DNA of 64,000 nucleotides from Adiantum capillus-veneris (Eukaryota > Streptophyta > Polypodiopsida > Polypodiales > Pteridaceae): the NCBI GenBank assembly GCA_014529385.2, contig CM043958.1:158214941-158278940 (forward strand), given 5' to 3'. Under the pieces are notes generated by a model. It ran no database searches, was not told where the DNA came from, and was given only the letters and a program-made list of their open reading frames with translations. Position numbers and translations under genes: made by a program. Each line of letters opens with the position of its first letter. Within the stretch, counting starts at the first letter, position 1. Below are positions 48,730-61,392 of this stretch, one piece after another.

Positions 48730-49747
48730 AGCTACGCTTCACAGTAGTTTACTTTCCTGGGAAAAATTCGGCAGAGTTTCCCCTGTAAACTGACCTCTGA
48801 ACCAATATCAACCTGTCAAATGAACCAAGAAAGCTTCAGATTCTGCAGAAATTTTGGCAGAGTCTCCTTTGTAAAATGGCTCTGGTGCACTAAAAACAAA
48901 CCAAAAAACAGCTCAAAAAACCACTGTCTCTCTAACACTGTAAGCTGTGGGTAAACCTGTCCTGCATCTGTACTGTCTCTGACAGTCTTGTCACTGTCCT
49001 GTAAGCATAGGCTACGACAATGCCTCAACGGCAGTAAAGCAAAGGTGCAATCCCAACTGTCTAACTCACAGTCAATACATCCTAGCTGCCTATCTAAGGG
49101 TGTTTGAGGGATCGCTCCAAGACCTGTATCACCGAAAGGATCTCAACATTCGAGAATCCCCCAACTCAATAAAACCTCACTCGACCCTCAACAAAGGCTG
49201 CAGTAAATCTGACAGTACATAGACTTCCCACAAAGTCATACATCCACAAATTTCCCACTGTATGTTGTAACCGCTGCGGTGGTTGTTTACTGCGTGATTC
49301 ACAGCCAGCAAACCCTCAACAGACATACATCATCTCTGACAATACATCCCATGTGGAAGTACCTGCAATGTCAGGATGAAATCTGGAATATCAAGCAGCA
49401 AACACAAGCTACCTGATGAACTAGTGGATGTCGCCTACAGTCTGTGTGTAGATGCGCCCGTGTCGTATGTGACACGCCTCCAAGAACTGTGAGCCGTCCT
49501 TCGATGTGTAGACAGCCACAAATCAACACTCTGGGAGTGTCGATATCCTCAGCCCCTGCAGTCGTAGGCTGAAAACCCCAAATTTGCAGAGTCGGATCTG
49601 CACCCGCTGAGACCACGTAGTCGAAAATGGCCTGCGTAGAACTTTGTCGAAGCCGAACGGTAACCGAGATGACCTCAGAATGAATTTCACTCCAATCTGA
49701 GCTGGTGACTCTAGCCTCCTGCAGTGCTGCCCCGAGCCTCGATCTGA
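48730..49747 (-). other. Copia leader between primer site and gag
   Basis: About 1 kb of non-coding leader, long for a copia element. I see no ORF of note or repeat in it. Confidence 0.6.
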
Positions 49748-49759
49748 GCTCTGATACCA
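49748..49759 (-). other. Copia primer binding site, initiator Met-tRNA
   Basis: The minus strand reads TGGTATCAGAGC two bases from the 5' LTR, matching the plant initiator Met-tRNA 3' end. Confidence 0.93.
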
Positions 49760-49761
49760 GT

Positions 49762-49953
49762 TGAAGGAGTACGAGCGGAAGTGCGACGCGAGAGAGAGTG
49801 CGAGAAGAAGAGCACGACGATATGGTGAACTCGCTCTACTGTAATGTGTAAAGCATAGTGAGTTCTTATTAGGTTTTTACAAAAGAATATGTGTACATAC
49901 CTAGCGGCCCGCCCACTTACCTGGGCGACCACATTGGGCTTTATACCCCAACA
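49762..49953 (-). repeat. Copia 5' LTR, 192 bp
   Basis: It has the same length as the 3' LTR and starts TGTTGGGGTATAAAGCCC on the minus strand. A TATAAA-like sequence at the beginning is too close to the LTR start to be a normal promoter. Confidence 0.95.
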
Positions 49954-50375
49954 GATCTTGAGCATGGTGATTTCCACAATGTCACACCGTTGATCAGAGA
50001 TAAGAGACAGGTACATGGACAACAGTCCACCAAAGTCAGCATGGCTGGACATAGAGGAGTGGGCGGGGATTTCACGAGAGACACAAAAAAATCCTTAGAG
50101 ATTTTAGTTGTAGAGAGATGAAACTAGAGCACGTTTGGAGTCTGGTGAGCATCATAAGCATGAGTTTGTAAGTATTATATGTATGCTTTAAATTTGGAAA
50201 ATATGTATATGCTATTTGAATATTTATCTTATGGTTAATTGTTTATTTTACACGAAGTTTCCATGAAGCGCCCTCCGACACACCGAAAGGAGAAGTATGG
50301 GCACAAGCATGGACTTGTGGCCCTTTTGACCCAAGTGCAGAAGGAGGGAGAGACCATCAACTAGGAGGCATTACC
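49954..50375 (+). pseudogene. Continuation of the CACTA-like host element
   Basis: After the target duplication the plus-strand host sequence resumes: LEHGDFHNVTPLIRDKRQVH and VSMAGHRGVGGDFTRDTKKS, then KRPPTHRKEKYGHKHGLVAL and QVQKEGETIN near 50265-50363, with stops between. The pieces look like remnants of a CACTA element's second protein, but no named domain is visible. Confidence 0.4.
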
Positions 50376-51901
50376 ATGAGGGTGACATCCTCCATATATG
50401 TTTCTTTTATAGTTGTGGTCATCTTGATACAATTGTGGTGGTTCATTGTATACTTGTACAATTTGACATTTAAGTTTATGGTTTTGCATTCCATTTACAA
50501 TTATGATTATGGTATGGTAATCAGATTATGGTTATGGTTTTGCAATTATGATATGGAAATCATGTTATGATTATGGTATGGCATTCAAGTTATGATTATG
50601 GTTTTGCAATTATGGTATGGCAATCATGGTGTGGTACGTAAAGGAAGTGATGGGATGAGTGGTAGCAAAGTTCTTATGTGTATATCTTGAGGCCAACACA
50701 TTGAAGAAAAGAAGCCAAGCTTATGTCACCATGAGTTTTCAACCCTCTATCTACTCCTTGAGACTCAACTACCCTAACCATGCATGTGTACATCCCATAT
50801 TGAGATGGGAGTGAGTGAAAATGCTGAAAAGTTGTACTCCACATTTGGGACATGTGCTCAATTGTTGACCCACGGGTCAACAATACGGCATAACTCAATT
50901 TTTGTACCAAAGTCTTATTTTTTGAGAGTTATGAAATGACACGGACTATGGTTAAAAAAATCATTTGTAATGAGTAGTTATTGTAGTTGTAGAAGCCGGG
51001 GTGCAATGGCACTGCCAAACTAGATTGAATATAAGTTCTCTCTTAAGTGGATCATATTCTCTTTATATTTCTCACTCATCCTTTTTGGTGTGGTCCTTTA
51101 TAGTTTCTAACTAAGAAAGAGATGCAAATGGATACTTATCAGCTAAAAGGTGGGTACACAGCTATAGAAGAGTAAAGGATCTATTGTTCCTTTAGAGATG
51201 GAAATGGGTTTGGGATCAACAACTGTGGTTGAGGAGGGAGGCATTGAGGAGGCAACACGTCCAACTTTGGGTTTGTTGAGTGGGCAGCTGTAGTGAGGAT
51301 GAGTAGTTGTGTTTCCTAGCAACAATGCCATCCTTGCCCATCAGCTATGCCAACACACATGCTTGTGATGGTGGTTTTTCCAAAAATGTAGCTCATGGTG
51401 CAGGACAAAAATCTTCGATACACTTTGTGAAGTAACCTCAAGCATAGTTGATGATTTTTGCATCCCAATTGCCCTTGCAAATTGATTGTCCCTACCTCTA
51501 CTTTTGCTGTATGCTCAGCTTTTACCACCTCCATCTCCCTTGCCTCGTGCAGCTCCTTCACCCTTGTCCTCATGAGTCATGTAGTTAGCATTGATGGGTT
51601 TGTCCTATTTCCAACCCCTTCCAACACTCCCCTAAACCAAACTCTGTTGTTGTCAAGTATATGTAATTGAGGGTGAGTTGTTGCAAATGGACAAGACTTG
51701 ATACCATCAAAGCACTGCTTGGGAAAACCCAGTTTTTTAGCATTGATTCTTTGAAGGCAAACTAATTAGAGGGCCATGACTTGTACATAAATTATAGCTA
51801 TTTTCTATTATAAGCAAGAATTTTCATATTTCATTAGCAAACTTACATTAAAAATTGGGTTATGTGAGCATTGGTTCACAGTTTACTCATAAATGATGCC
51901 A

Positions 51902-51905
<4 letters not shown>
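50376..51905. other. Unassigned DNA with an imperfect minisatellite
   Basis: No gene was recognised. At about 50480-50640, AT-rich units with the phrases TTATGATTATGGTATGG and TTTTGCAATTATG recur imperfectly. The rest has no visible structure. Confidence 0.5.

Positions 51906-51993
<88 letters not shown>
51906..51993. repeat. (GT)n microsatellite
   Basis: About 88 bp of uninterrupted GT. Confidence 0.97.
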
Positions 51994-51995
<2 letters not shown>

Positions 51996-52083
51996 GTGTG
52001 TGTGACCTTCAAATCTAAAGTTAAAGGTAACTCTCAAATTTTGTATTTGGGATTACACTAAACCTACGGTTTTTTTAGCACAG

Positions 52084-52089
<6 letters not shown>

Positions 52090-52139
<50 letters not shown>

Positions 52140-52204
52140 GTGTTTAATGTGCTATAATGACTAATTGTCAATGTGTCTCAACCCAAAGCTTGATGTGTGT
52201 GTGT

Positions 52205-52252
<48 letters not shown>

Positions 52253-52314
52253 CATTTCACATAGACATCAAAGGTCTACTTGACAAGTATTCAATTCAAG
52301 ACTTGAGTAGGAGT

Positions 52315-52400
<86 letters not shown>

Positions 52401-52606
52401 GACTCTAGGAACACTATCTAGATACATCAAAGATCTACTCGTCAATGATCATTGACCTCAAAACCTGATACAAAAGAGAGAGTAGAGGAGGGATGACGTA
52501 TTAGGAACAATTCCAAGGGACATCAATTTTTTTGTGTGTGACAAGTCTCAAAGTCAAGTCATGATGTGTGTGTGTGTGTGTGTGTGTGTTAGAGAGAGAG
52601 AGAGAG
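52090..52606. repeat. Cluster of (GT)n, (GA)n and (TA)n microsatellites
   Basis: (GT)(GA) at 52090-52139, (GT)(TA) at 52194-52249, (GA) with one AA interruption at 52317-52395, and (GT)(GA) at 52563-52606. The intervals between them have related phrases about GTCTACTTGACAAG and ATCTACTCGTCAATG, so a module may have been copied with the repeats. Confidence 0.85.
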
Positions 52607-53199
52607 TATTATCTTACTTGAAGGTCAAATATGATCTATGGGACCAAGTGAAACAATATACCTCACACTCTATGTTGAGCTAATCAATGACCCTGAATGC
52701 TTAATGACGCTGGATATGAGGGTGGCAATTAAGAATCCATGGAGTGGTTGGAAGAGCAAAGATTTATATGGACCAAGCTCATTTTCAATTTGTTCAACCT
52801 AGCTTGGTAGCATTGCCATCCTAGTTAGACCAAGGGGAGGATGGCTTCCCCACTGTAAAATGAATGACTATGTGAAATGCTACTATATTGGCTCACAAGA
52901 ATGAGGGAGATGTGAGCAAGCAAAAGAGAGCCTAATTGCATTCCCAAAATTAAAGCAAGTCATCAAACCTTTATTGCTTTTAGTGGTGGTACATCATGTT
53001 TAGCCAGATGATTTCTATTATAGATTGTGTGATGATGTGAATGGCTAACATATATTATTCACAAGAAAGGGGGAGAAGTGCAAGCATTTAGGACAGTCTA
53101 AAGAGAAGAAAATGCTAGAGGGAAAATAAGAAAAAGAAAAACAGATATGTATCAATGTGCATTGGAACATCTTTTCATTTCTTAAACTCACCCATCATC
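52607..53199. other. Unassigned DNA
   Basis: About 590 bp with no coding signature or clear repeat. Confidence 0.5.
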
Positions 53200-53262
53200 T
53201 ATACTAATAGATAATGAGGGAAGGGATTCTGGCCCCTCCCCCCGGACATGTGTCGTGAGCAC
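53200..53262. repeat. Short dispersed repeat R2, copy 1
   Basis: The text from CTATACTAATAGATAATGAG to the C-rich block and GACATGTGTCG resembles 53839-53902 and, less closely, 55312-55375. The start resembles Helitron 5' ends (TCTATACTA), which would be preceded by an A/T boundary. Only the start resemblance is seen. Confidence 0.45.
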
Positions 53263-53336
53263 ATTCAAGCGGTGTGTGTGCCCCTTGCAGTTTTGGCGAA
53301 AACAGAGGAATAGCTATTGCGTGCGTGCACCTGGGG

Positions 53337-53340
<4 letters not shown>

Positions 53341-53383
<43 letters not shown>

Positions 53384-53512
53384 AGATTCAGCTGGTGTTT
53401 TTTGAGCCTCAGGCGAGACAGAGGGAGGACAGGTGAGCCGGACTCAGTGTCCATGCAAAGCAGCCGCACATTGTGTGGGTATGCACAGGCGCGAGTGTGT
53501 GTGTGTGTGTGT

Positions 53513-53569
<57 letters not shown>

Positions 53570-53600
53570 GGGCAAATGCGCAGAGAGAGAGAGAGGGGGA
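53341..53600. repeat. (GA)n and (GT)n(GA)n microsatellites
   Basis: GA at 53341-53380, then GT(GA) at about 53496-53567, then GAGAGAGAGA near 53583. Reading frames across these give Arg/Glu repeats only. Confidence 0.95.
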
Positions 53601-53838
53601 CAAGAGACCTGGATTGCAGGCCTGCAAACGAGCATAAAGAAAGATGAGGAAAGATGAGGTCAAATTAAAGATAAAATAATATGTAGCTCTTCATAAGATG
53701 ACCGAGCTCCTATCAATACAAGATGCTAAAATCAGAATTTGAGATCACTGATCGCCTATGAATACAAGATTCTAAAATTAAAAGATGGTTAAGCTTTGGA
53801 GATGAATTGCTTCATTATTTATAGACAAACTGACTTTT

Positions 53839-53902
53839 ATCTATACTATAGATAATGAGGGGAGGAATTCCGGTCCCCCCTCCCTGCCACGCGTCAGCAG
53901 CA
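53839..53902. repeat. Short dispersed repeat R2, copy 2
   Basis: It matches copy 1 at 53200-53262 with about ten differences, keeping CTATACTA-TAGATAATGAG and the C-rich block before GACATG/CACGCG. Confidence 0.45.
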
Positions 53903-53927
53903 CCTCACGCCAGCTGCTTCAGGCCAG

Positions 53928-55184
<1,257 letters not shown>

Positions 55185-55270
55185 GATATGATGCTATGGT
55201 GCTGCCGAAACCAGTGGTGCCACCGGAGGCAACGCCCATTGTACTTAATTACTATGTTTCATGTGGAGAT

Positions 55271-55310
<40 letters not shown>
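55271..55310. repeat. (CA)n microsatellite
   Basis: About 40 bp of uninterrupted CA. Confidence 0.96.
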
Positions 55311-55311
<1 letters not shown>

Positions 55312-55589
55312 ATTAGTAAGAGTGAATAAAAGGGGGAGGGAACCCCTCCCCCCCCGACACGTTGTCGAGAAATTTGCGGTCTTGCCAGGAAAGCACCGGG
55401 ATTATGGCTGTGAGAGTTTGTGAGAGAACTCAACAAAAACTATATGAAGGAGTTAAACCATATATGCCATGAAGACTAGGGTTTGGAAAGAAGTGCAATC
55501 AAAGAAGACTCACTCTTTCTCTCTTGCACTCACACACACAAGGAAAGAACACAAAAGGGAATGTCAAAACAATACGAAAATGAAAACAT

Positions 55590-56855
55590 CAAGGCTATGG
55601 TCATATCGTATCATGGGTAATATGAAAGGGTTAATAGATGAGTTAATGGCATTCAATCTTGACTGACCAAATAGGCTACGAATTGTTCTTTAGAATTGTA
55701 GTTTTGTGCTTACCATAATATATATATTTTGTCTAGTGATTGGGATTAATTGTGTGTACAAATCCTCCTAGTTCATAGCAAGATAACTACGCTTACGTCA
55801 AAAGAAAATTTATAGTCTATGAGAGGTAGTATGATGGGATCCGGTGATAGAAGTATTTCATTAAGCCTTTCTGGGCCAAAGAGAAACACTATACGTTGTT
55901 GAAAGTGTATTTTTCGGCTAATCCATACGTTAATTCTAATAGATCGTACAGAGTGAAAGCGATAGAAATGATCATCATGTGGGTTATTCATCTAGGATAG
56001 TATGTGAGAAATGTAGATATGAGAGAAGTGAAGAGATGAGAAGTTTCCCTCCCAAGCCCTATTCTTGCCTGTAGGCAATAAGGATACTGCGGGGAGAGAT
56101 GTACCTGTAGAAAAGAGAACCTAGAATTTGCAGAGAGGATGAATTACTAAGAATGAGAGAGATAGGTTTGGTTAAGGAGATGAGATTAGATACATACATA
56201 CATACATATATATATATATATCGGATTAGAGATGAAAAGAAAACAACAAGAAATCAAGAAAACATCAGTGTAGAACACATCTTACTTGACAAACCCTTCG
56301 GCACCATTATTGATGGAGAGAGAAGAAGAGGGGAGCACTCCACTTTGATTGATACGCCAAGTACAACACCTTCTTTGATTAGAGTTGATCTTCCGAGGAT
56401 AGCGTACAAGAATGGCTAGTCTTCCTCTAGAAGAAAGTGTAGGCTTGGGCTTATGTTAATGGGGCTAAGTACAATTAGGCATTACTACTCACTCCCTCAA
56501 GAATTTCTCTCATCAATGGCTTGAATGCTTGAGTTCCTTTTCAAGTAAGAAGAGGTCTCCTTTTATAGGTGAAGGGAACCCCCAAGGGTTTACACAAGAA
56601 GAGAGGAGCCAGTGTGAATAGGAATTGGAAAGTTGGAAATGAGCTGTCCCTGCATGATGTGGGCAAACTGGGGTCCAGTATTTGGATCATATCTCCTCAA
56701 CCGTGGCTCCAAATAAAAAAGTAAAAATATGAGCTGAAACTTCAGCTCATTAGCTACGATTTTCATTTTAAAATCATTTTCCAATTTGGATTGGAACCTT
56801 GTGTAAAAAATTCATCAAAATAGGGTCTATTTCTGGCAGCAATAGTCTTCCCGTG
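55590..56855. repeat. Dispersed repeat R1, copy 2
   Basis: It matches 7929-8346 plus 9283-10350 in order and orientation, without the 935 bp in between. It contains a (CATA)n(TA)n tract at about 56190-56221 that copy 1 lacks. No gene was recognised. The identity of the family is unknown. Confidence 0.75.
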
Positions 56856-57448
56856 GTCCCCTTAGCCTAAACTTTCATTTAATTCCAAAGGACACCTCAT
56901 GCCATATGAAAGCATGACATTGCTCCTTGACAAAGTTTTGTAATCATGCTTGCAATAATGCATTAAAATAAGTGTATCTTTGAAATCATGCCACCTAGTG
57001 TCCCACTAGGATTTGATTCCCTCCTCGTAGCTATTTAAAAAGAAATATAAGAAAAGTATAAAAAATACATAGAATATATATATATTGGAGTTTACCCTAG
57101 ATATAGGATCTAGGTAGGGTGTGAGATGATAATGAGATAGTAGAAATAAAGAATCAATGCTTTTTGTCCCAAGTTAAAGAGGCGGAGCTATTGAGCTTTT
57201 CCCATAGTATTTTCTGATGGTAAAGTAAGGATAGGTTACCCTTGAGAAAAATAATAGGATGAGATAGAAGGCTTATTATTATACTTAAATATGCATATGT
57301 ACATTATAGGAAAGATAATTATGTATCTAAAAAGTTACAAGATAGATCTTGTAGCATGGGTTCCCACTATGTACGTGTCACAGCACGACATCCACCCCCT
57401 CTAAACCTGCACATCCTCCGATATGTGCCACATTATTTCTTTGTAAGA
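56856..57448. other. AT-rich DNA downstream of element E
   Basis: Lies just 3' of the element E polyprotein end, so part of it could be an LTR. No TG...CA termini were identified. Confidence 0.45.
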
Positions 57449-57766
57449 TCAGCCCTTTTGTACATCTTCCTTGCTTTCTTCTTCACTGGATGATTCCAAA
57501 TCTTCATCTTCACTTTGATCTTTACCTGTGGTTTGCTCTTCTTCCTCATCAACATCTTCTAGATCATTGTCTCCTCTTCTCTTAAACATTTTGATCCTTC
57601 TTCCTGCAATGGGAATCTTTACTTCTGTACCATCTAGTTCAGACAAGCTGTAAGTAGCATTTTCATGCACATGCTTTACAATATACGGTCCAAACCATCT
57701 TTTTGAAAACTTACGCATGACTGTGTGCTGGTTATCAAGGCTACTATCATACACCAAAACCCAGTC
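57449..57766 (-). pseudogene. Ty3/gypsy element E integrase C-terminus (GPY/F)
   Basis: On the minus strand the frame reads DWVLVYDSSLDNQHTVM, then KFSKRWFGPYIVKHVHENA (GPY/F-type module) and SLSELDGTEVKIPIAGRRI, ending in a long acidic tail (DLEDVDEEEEQTTG). No chromodomain follows. The reading frame continues upstream at 63545 on the other side of a 5.8-kb insertion. The ATG at 57769 belongs to the inserted sequence and is not the gene's own start. Confidence 0.85.
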
Positions 57767-57942
57767 CATTAGGAAAAATATGAACCCTCTAGGGGCCCTT
57801 TGGGATTAAGGTTAATTAGAGGCCAGCCAATAGGAAGAGGGTGGTGGACACACTCTATACCCTCAAAAAAGTAGGGGGACAAAGTAGCCTTACACCTCTT
57901 AATGGCCTCTTACCTAGTGAGAAGGTAAGGGAGGTGGCTAGG

Positions 57943-58200
57943 GGGGGGGGGGGGGGGACCACTTTGACCTTTTTTCCCCCACTTTTTGGCCCGGATTTAA
58001 AAATACACTAAAAATTTCAAAAAAATTCAAATTTCAAGTTTTTCCTCCTTAAAAGGTCCCCTAACCTATTTCATGGTCCAAAAAGTATTTTTGACCTCCA
58101 AAAGTCAAAAACGTGCACTAAAAAATTCCAAAAAATTAAATTTTTTCAAAAAATTTCAAAACATCATTTTCCACCCTCCAAAGTCTTTCCAAACCTATTC
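57943..58200. other. Poly-G tract and AT-rich subterminal region
   Basis: A run of about 15 G lies at 57941-57957, followed by AAAAATTTCAAAAAAATTC-type A/T-rich DNA. It mirrors the A/T-rich stretch near the other end (about 63170-63290). Confidence 0.6.
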
Positions 58201-60340
58201 TATAGCTAAAAGTGATTTTCTCTCTCTACAAACCCTTTTCCAAGCTCTCCATGGCTGCAACAACCACATGCACCCCCTATAGTCCAACATTATCTCTCTA
58301 CTAGCTTTCTCCCATCTCCATTGTAGCACCAAGCAAGCTTCTTCCCCATCTCTTCCCCTTGCCCACCACATAGTTCCACACCAAGCTAGCTCCTCTCCCT
58401 TCTCTCACCTCCATTACAGCATGAAACAAGATTCTCCTCCTTCTACTTTCATTCACTCGCACTACATGGAAACCTCTACTCCCGAAGGTGGAAAAAGCAT
58501 CAACTCACATGACTTGCATACCACAAGAACAGGAGGTGTGAATAGTGCATGGGCATTGCAAGGATTCATCTCCAACATAAAGATAGAATGGTGAGAAAAC
58601 TACCCTTGTAGCTTACATTCAGAGCTTAAGATCATCTCCATCTTTAAGTTTATCATGCTGGAGGGAATTAACCTCTTTATGGCTTTCAATGTTTAGGCTT
58701 CACACCTCATAACATTGGGTGGTGCTATTTTGTTGATGGCTTTGGTGCGCCATCTATAGTTTTGTAGCATGTGATTGAGTCTCACAATGTAAGTAAGTTG
58801 TGTTATCTATGGAGAGTCATCAAAGATTTTTCTTATAATTTATTCTTTGTATAGTTTTCATTAGATTATTAGAATGATATCATTTTGTACTTTATAACTT
58901 TGTGCTCACATAATCTGTTGTTTACTTACAGAGTCAACTTGTTTTGAGAGGACATGAGCAAGCAACCATGTGCAGAGATGGAAATCGCCCTATTTTTGTT
59001 CCGTGAGGAACCTTTCACTACCGTGTTAAAAGATTTTGATAAGAATAGTAGGATTTTTGTAGAATCTTGAACCAATAGGTACTCTCTAGGAGCTCTTAGA
59101 AAAGCCATCCCTATAGTACTACTATCTTCCCTAGTGTCATAGACACACAAATACTCGTGTATATGAATCTCTAGATGAGAAAGACAAATACTTGTAAGAG
59201 AAGCCTAACAGCAACAACATTGTCTCCATTTGTAATTATTTTTATGATGCTGGATTCCTCTATAAATGCAATATAAATATTTCTTTTTGTTAAATGGTGT
59301 CGCACTGAGTGAGAGTATTTTATTTAGATTACTGGAGTTTCATACAGATTTGAGAAATATTGTTGATTTTTTTGGATATTCTGATTTGTTTGTAAGATGT
59401 TTGAAGTTTCAAGTCTTAATCATTCCACCATGAAGAAATTCATGCAATATTTTGATTTCAGTTTAATCACTAATGGTTATTCTTATTAAGTGGATCATAA
59501 CCTTTGTCAAGATGTCCTCATTTGGGGATGTTGAATATATATCAATAGCAACATTTCAAAAGTTGAGAATGCTAAATTCTTGCTTTCCAAAATGTTATTG
59601 TTTCCATACTATTCCTATGCCAAGCTTGACTTAGAGAAATGACAACTTGAGATGGAGGTGTAGATATATAGGGGTGAATTATTATTGATTCTTGTTTCAT
59701 CATATATATTATAAAGCCTTTGAGTTTCCACCTTTTTGAGTAGTGTTGACAAGTTTTTGGTATCAAACCTTCTTAAATATCCCTATTCATTCGCTATTGG
59801 TAGCTATTTATTTGGTATTGTTAAAGATCATACCAATAGCTATCACCTTGTGAACTTAATTGTTGAATTGCGGATTTTATTTTTACTATGTAGCTCATTT
59901 GGATAGAGAAAGTGCAAACATAAATTATAGATACATGCATTGTTAACATAGAAGATATATATCACTCGAACCTATATAACTGCTAATCAAGAAACCTTTG
60001 GTCGGATACTATAACAATAGGGGTCACATGTGGTTTTAAATACCAAAGAAATGGCTTAACCAAAACATTTCCAAGAACACGAGGTGAACACAAGGAAGTA
60101 AAAATTGGCTCCTTGTTTGGTTGATTTCTAGTGCTAAATGTTCTGAGTGCACAAAATTTGTGAGGCCTTTGACCTTGCGAGTTCACTAAAGTATATGTAA
60201 CATAGCACATGTGTTCAACAGAAGGGAATTTATATTCTTGTAAAGTTACAGAAACATGTGTAGGTAAGGCCTATAAGGGCTACTTTCAATCCATTGTGGT
60301 GAACGGACATGATATAGGAAAATTTGACATAGTGAATATT
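58200..60340. other. Interior of the insertion, no gene recognised
   Basis: AT-rich sequence. The text at about 60058-60110 (ATTTCCAAGAACACGAGGTG and on) resembles 60478-60530, so the module array may start here. Confidence 0.5.
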
Positions 60341-60636
60341 CCGGACATCAAACACTACAACTCTATCTCATGGCCATACATTAAAACAAAGCCCCTATTT
60401 GTCATTTTGAAGCCCCAGAGACCCTCAACAAGAGGGACCACAACGGCGCGTAGAATGCCCATCCAGGCACAAATAGGGACCAAGATATTTCCAAGAACAG
60501 GGGATGGACACAAGGAAGTAAAAAATGGTTGATAAGCATGATACAAGGTTTAGGTATCTGCCATTTGGGAGGGGGAGGGGTTGCTATGAACACATTAAAC
60601 TGCCCAGTTCTATCTCATGGACATGCATTAAAAAAA

Positions 60637-60792
60637 GCTTGTACTTGTCATTTTAGGGGCCTAGGGACCCTCAACAAGAGGGCCCACAAGGGCGCGCAAA
60701 CTGGCCATCCAAATTTTTGGATGGCCAGTTTGCGCGCCCTTGTGGCCCCTCTTGTTGAGGGTCCCTGGGCCCCTAAAATGACAAGTACAAGC
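60637..60792. repeat. Palindrome 1, arms of about 77 bp
   Basis: The left arm 60637-60714 pairs with the right arm 60715-60792. I see about two mismatches and no spacer. The centre is CCAAATTTTTGG. Confidence 0.92.
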
Positions 60793-61222
60793 ATTTTGGA
60801 TGGCCAGTTTGCGCGCCCTTGTGGCCCCTCTTATTGAGGGTCCCTGGGCCCCTAAAATGACAAGTACAAGCTTTTTTTAATGCATGGCATGCTACAATGT
60901 TTAGCTATTTGCCATTGTGGGGGGGGGGGGGAGTTTGCTATGAATACATCAATTTGCCCAACTCTATCTCATGGCTATGCATCAAAATTTTTGGATGGCT
61001 GATTTGCGTGCCCTTGTGGCCAAATTTTGGATGGCTGATTTGTGCGCCCTTGTGGCCCCTCATGTTGAGGGTCCCTGGGGCCCTAAAATGACAAGTACAA
61101 GATTTATTTTTATGCATGGCATGATACAATGTTTAGCTATTTGCCATTGGGGGGGGGGGGGAGTTTTTGCTATGAATACATCAATTTGCCCAATTCTATC
61201 TCATGGCTATGCATCAAAAAAA

Positions 61223-61377
61223 GCCTGTACTTGTCATTTTAGGGCCCCAGGGACCCTCAACATGAGGGGCCACAAGGGCGCGCAAATCAGCCATCCAAAA
61301 TTTTGGATGGCTGATTTGCGCGCCCTTGTGGCCCCTCATGTTGAGGGTCCCTGGGCCCTAAAATGACAAGTACAGGC
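61223..61377. repeat. Palindrome 2, arms of 77-78 bp
   Basis: The left arm 61223-61300 and right arm 61301-61377 are identical when inverted, except for one extra C in the left arm. The centre is CCAAAATTTTGG. Weaker pairing reaches the ATGCAT on both sides. Confidence 0.95.
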
Positions 61378-61392
61378 TTTATTTTTATGCAT

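Larger units (their letters stand above)
44469..49953 (-). mobile_element. Ty1/copia retrotransposon, near full-length
   Basis: A 5.5-kb minus-strand element with 192-bp LTRs at both ends (TG...CA), a primer site, gag, protease, integrase, RT and RNase H in the copia order, and a GATCT target duplication. Integrase lies before RT, the hallmark of copia. LTRs differ at about five positions by eye, suggesting a fairly recent insertion. One stop and one frameshift break the polyprotein. The coding style resembles the Tork/Tnt1-like lineage. Confidence 0.96.
60340..61392. repeat. Tandem modules with long palindromes (foldback array)
   Basis: Modules begin with GATACAATGTTTAGCTATTTGCCATT-type text followed by a G run and TCTATCTCATGG (about 60530, 60884 and 61113). 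Each ends in an arm of the form CTTGTACTTGTCATTTTAGG...GGCCATCCAAAA. Arms are paired head to head in two places, giving palindromes at 60637-60792 and 61223-61377. A further arm in the reverse sense lies at 60795-60872, and a diverged single arm at about 60395-60465. Confidence 0.88.

Noticed and set aside
60938-61366. ORFs with repeated RAPGTLNMRGHKGAQ-type peptides
   Set aside because: They are the palindrome arms read in different frames, and the same peptide appears on both strands because the DNA is inverted.
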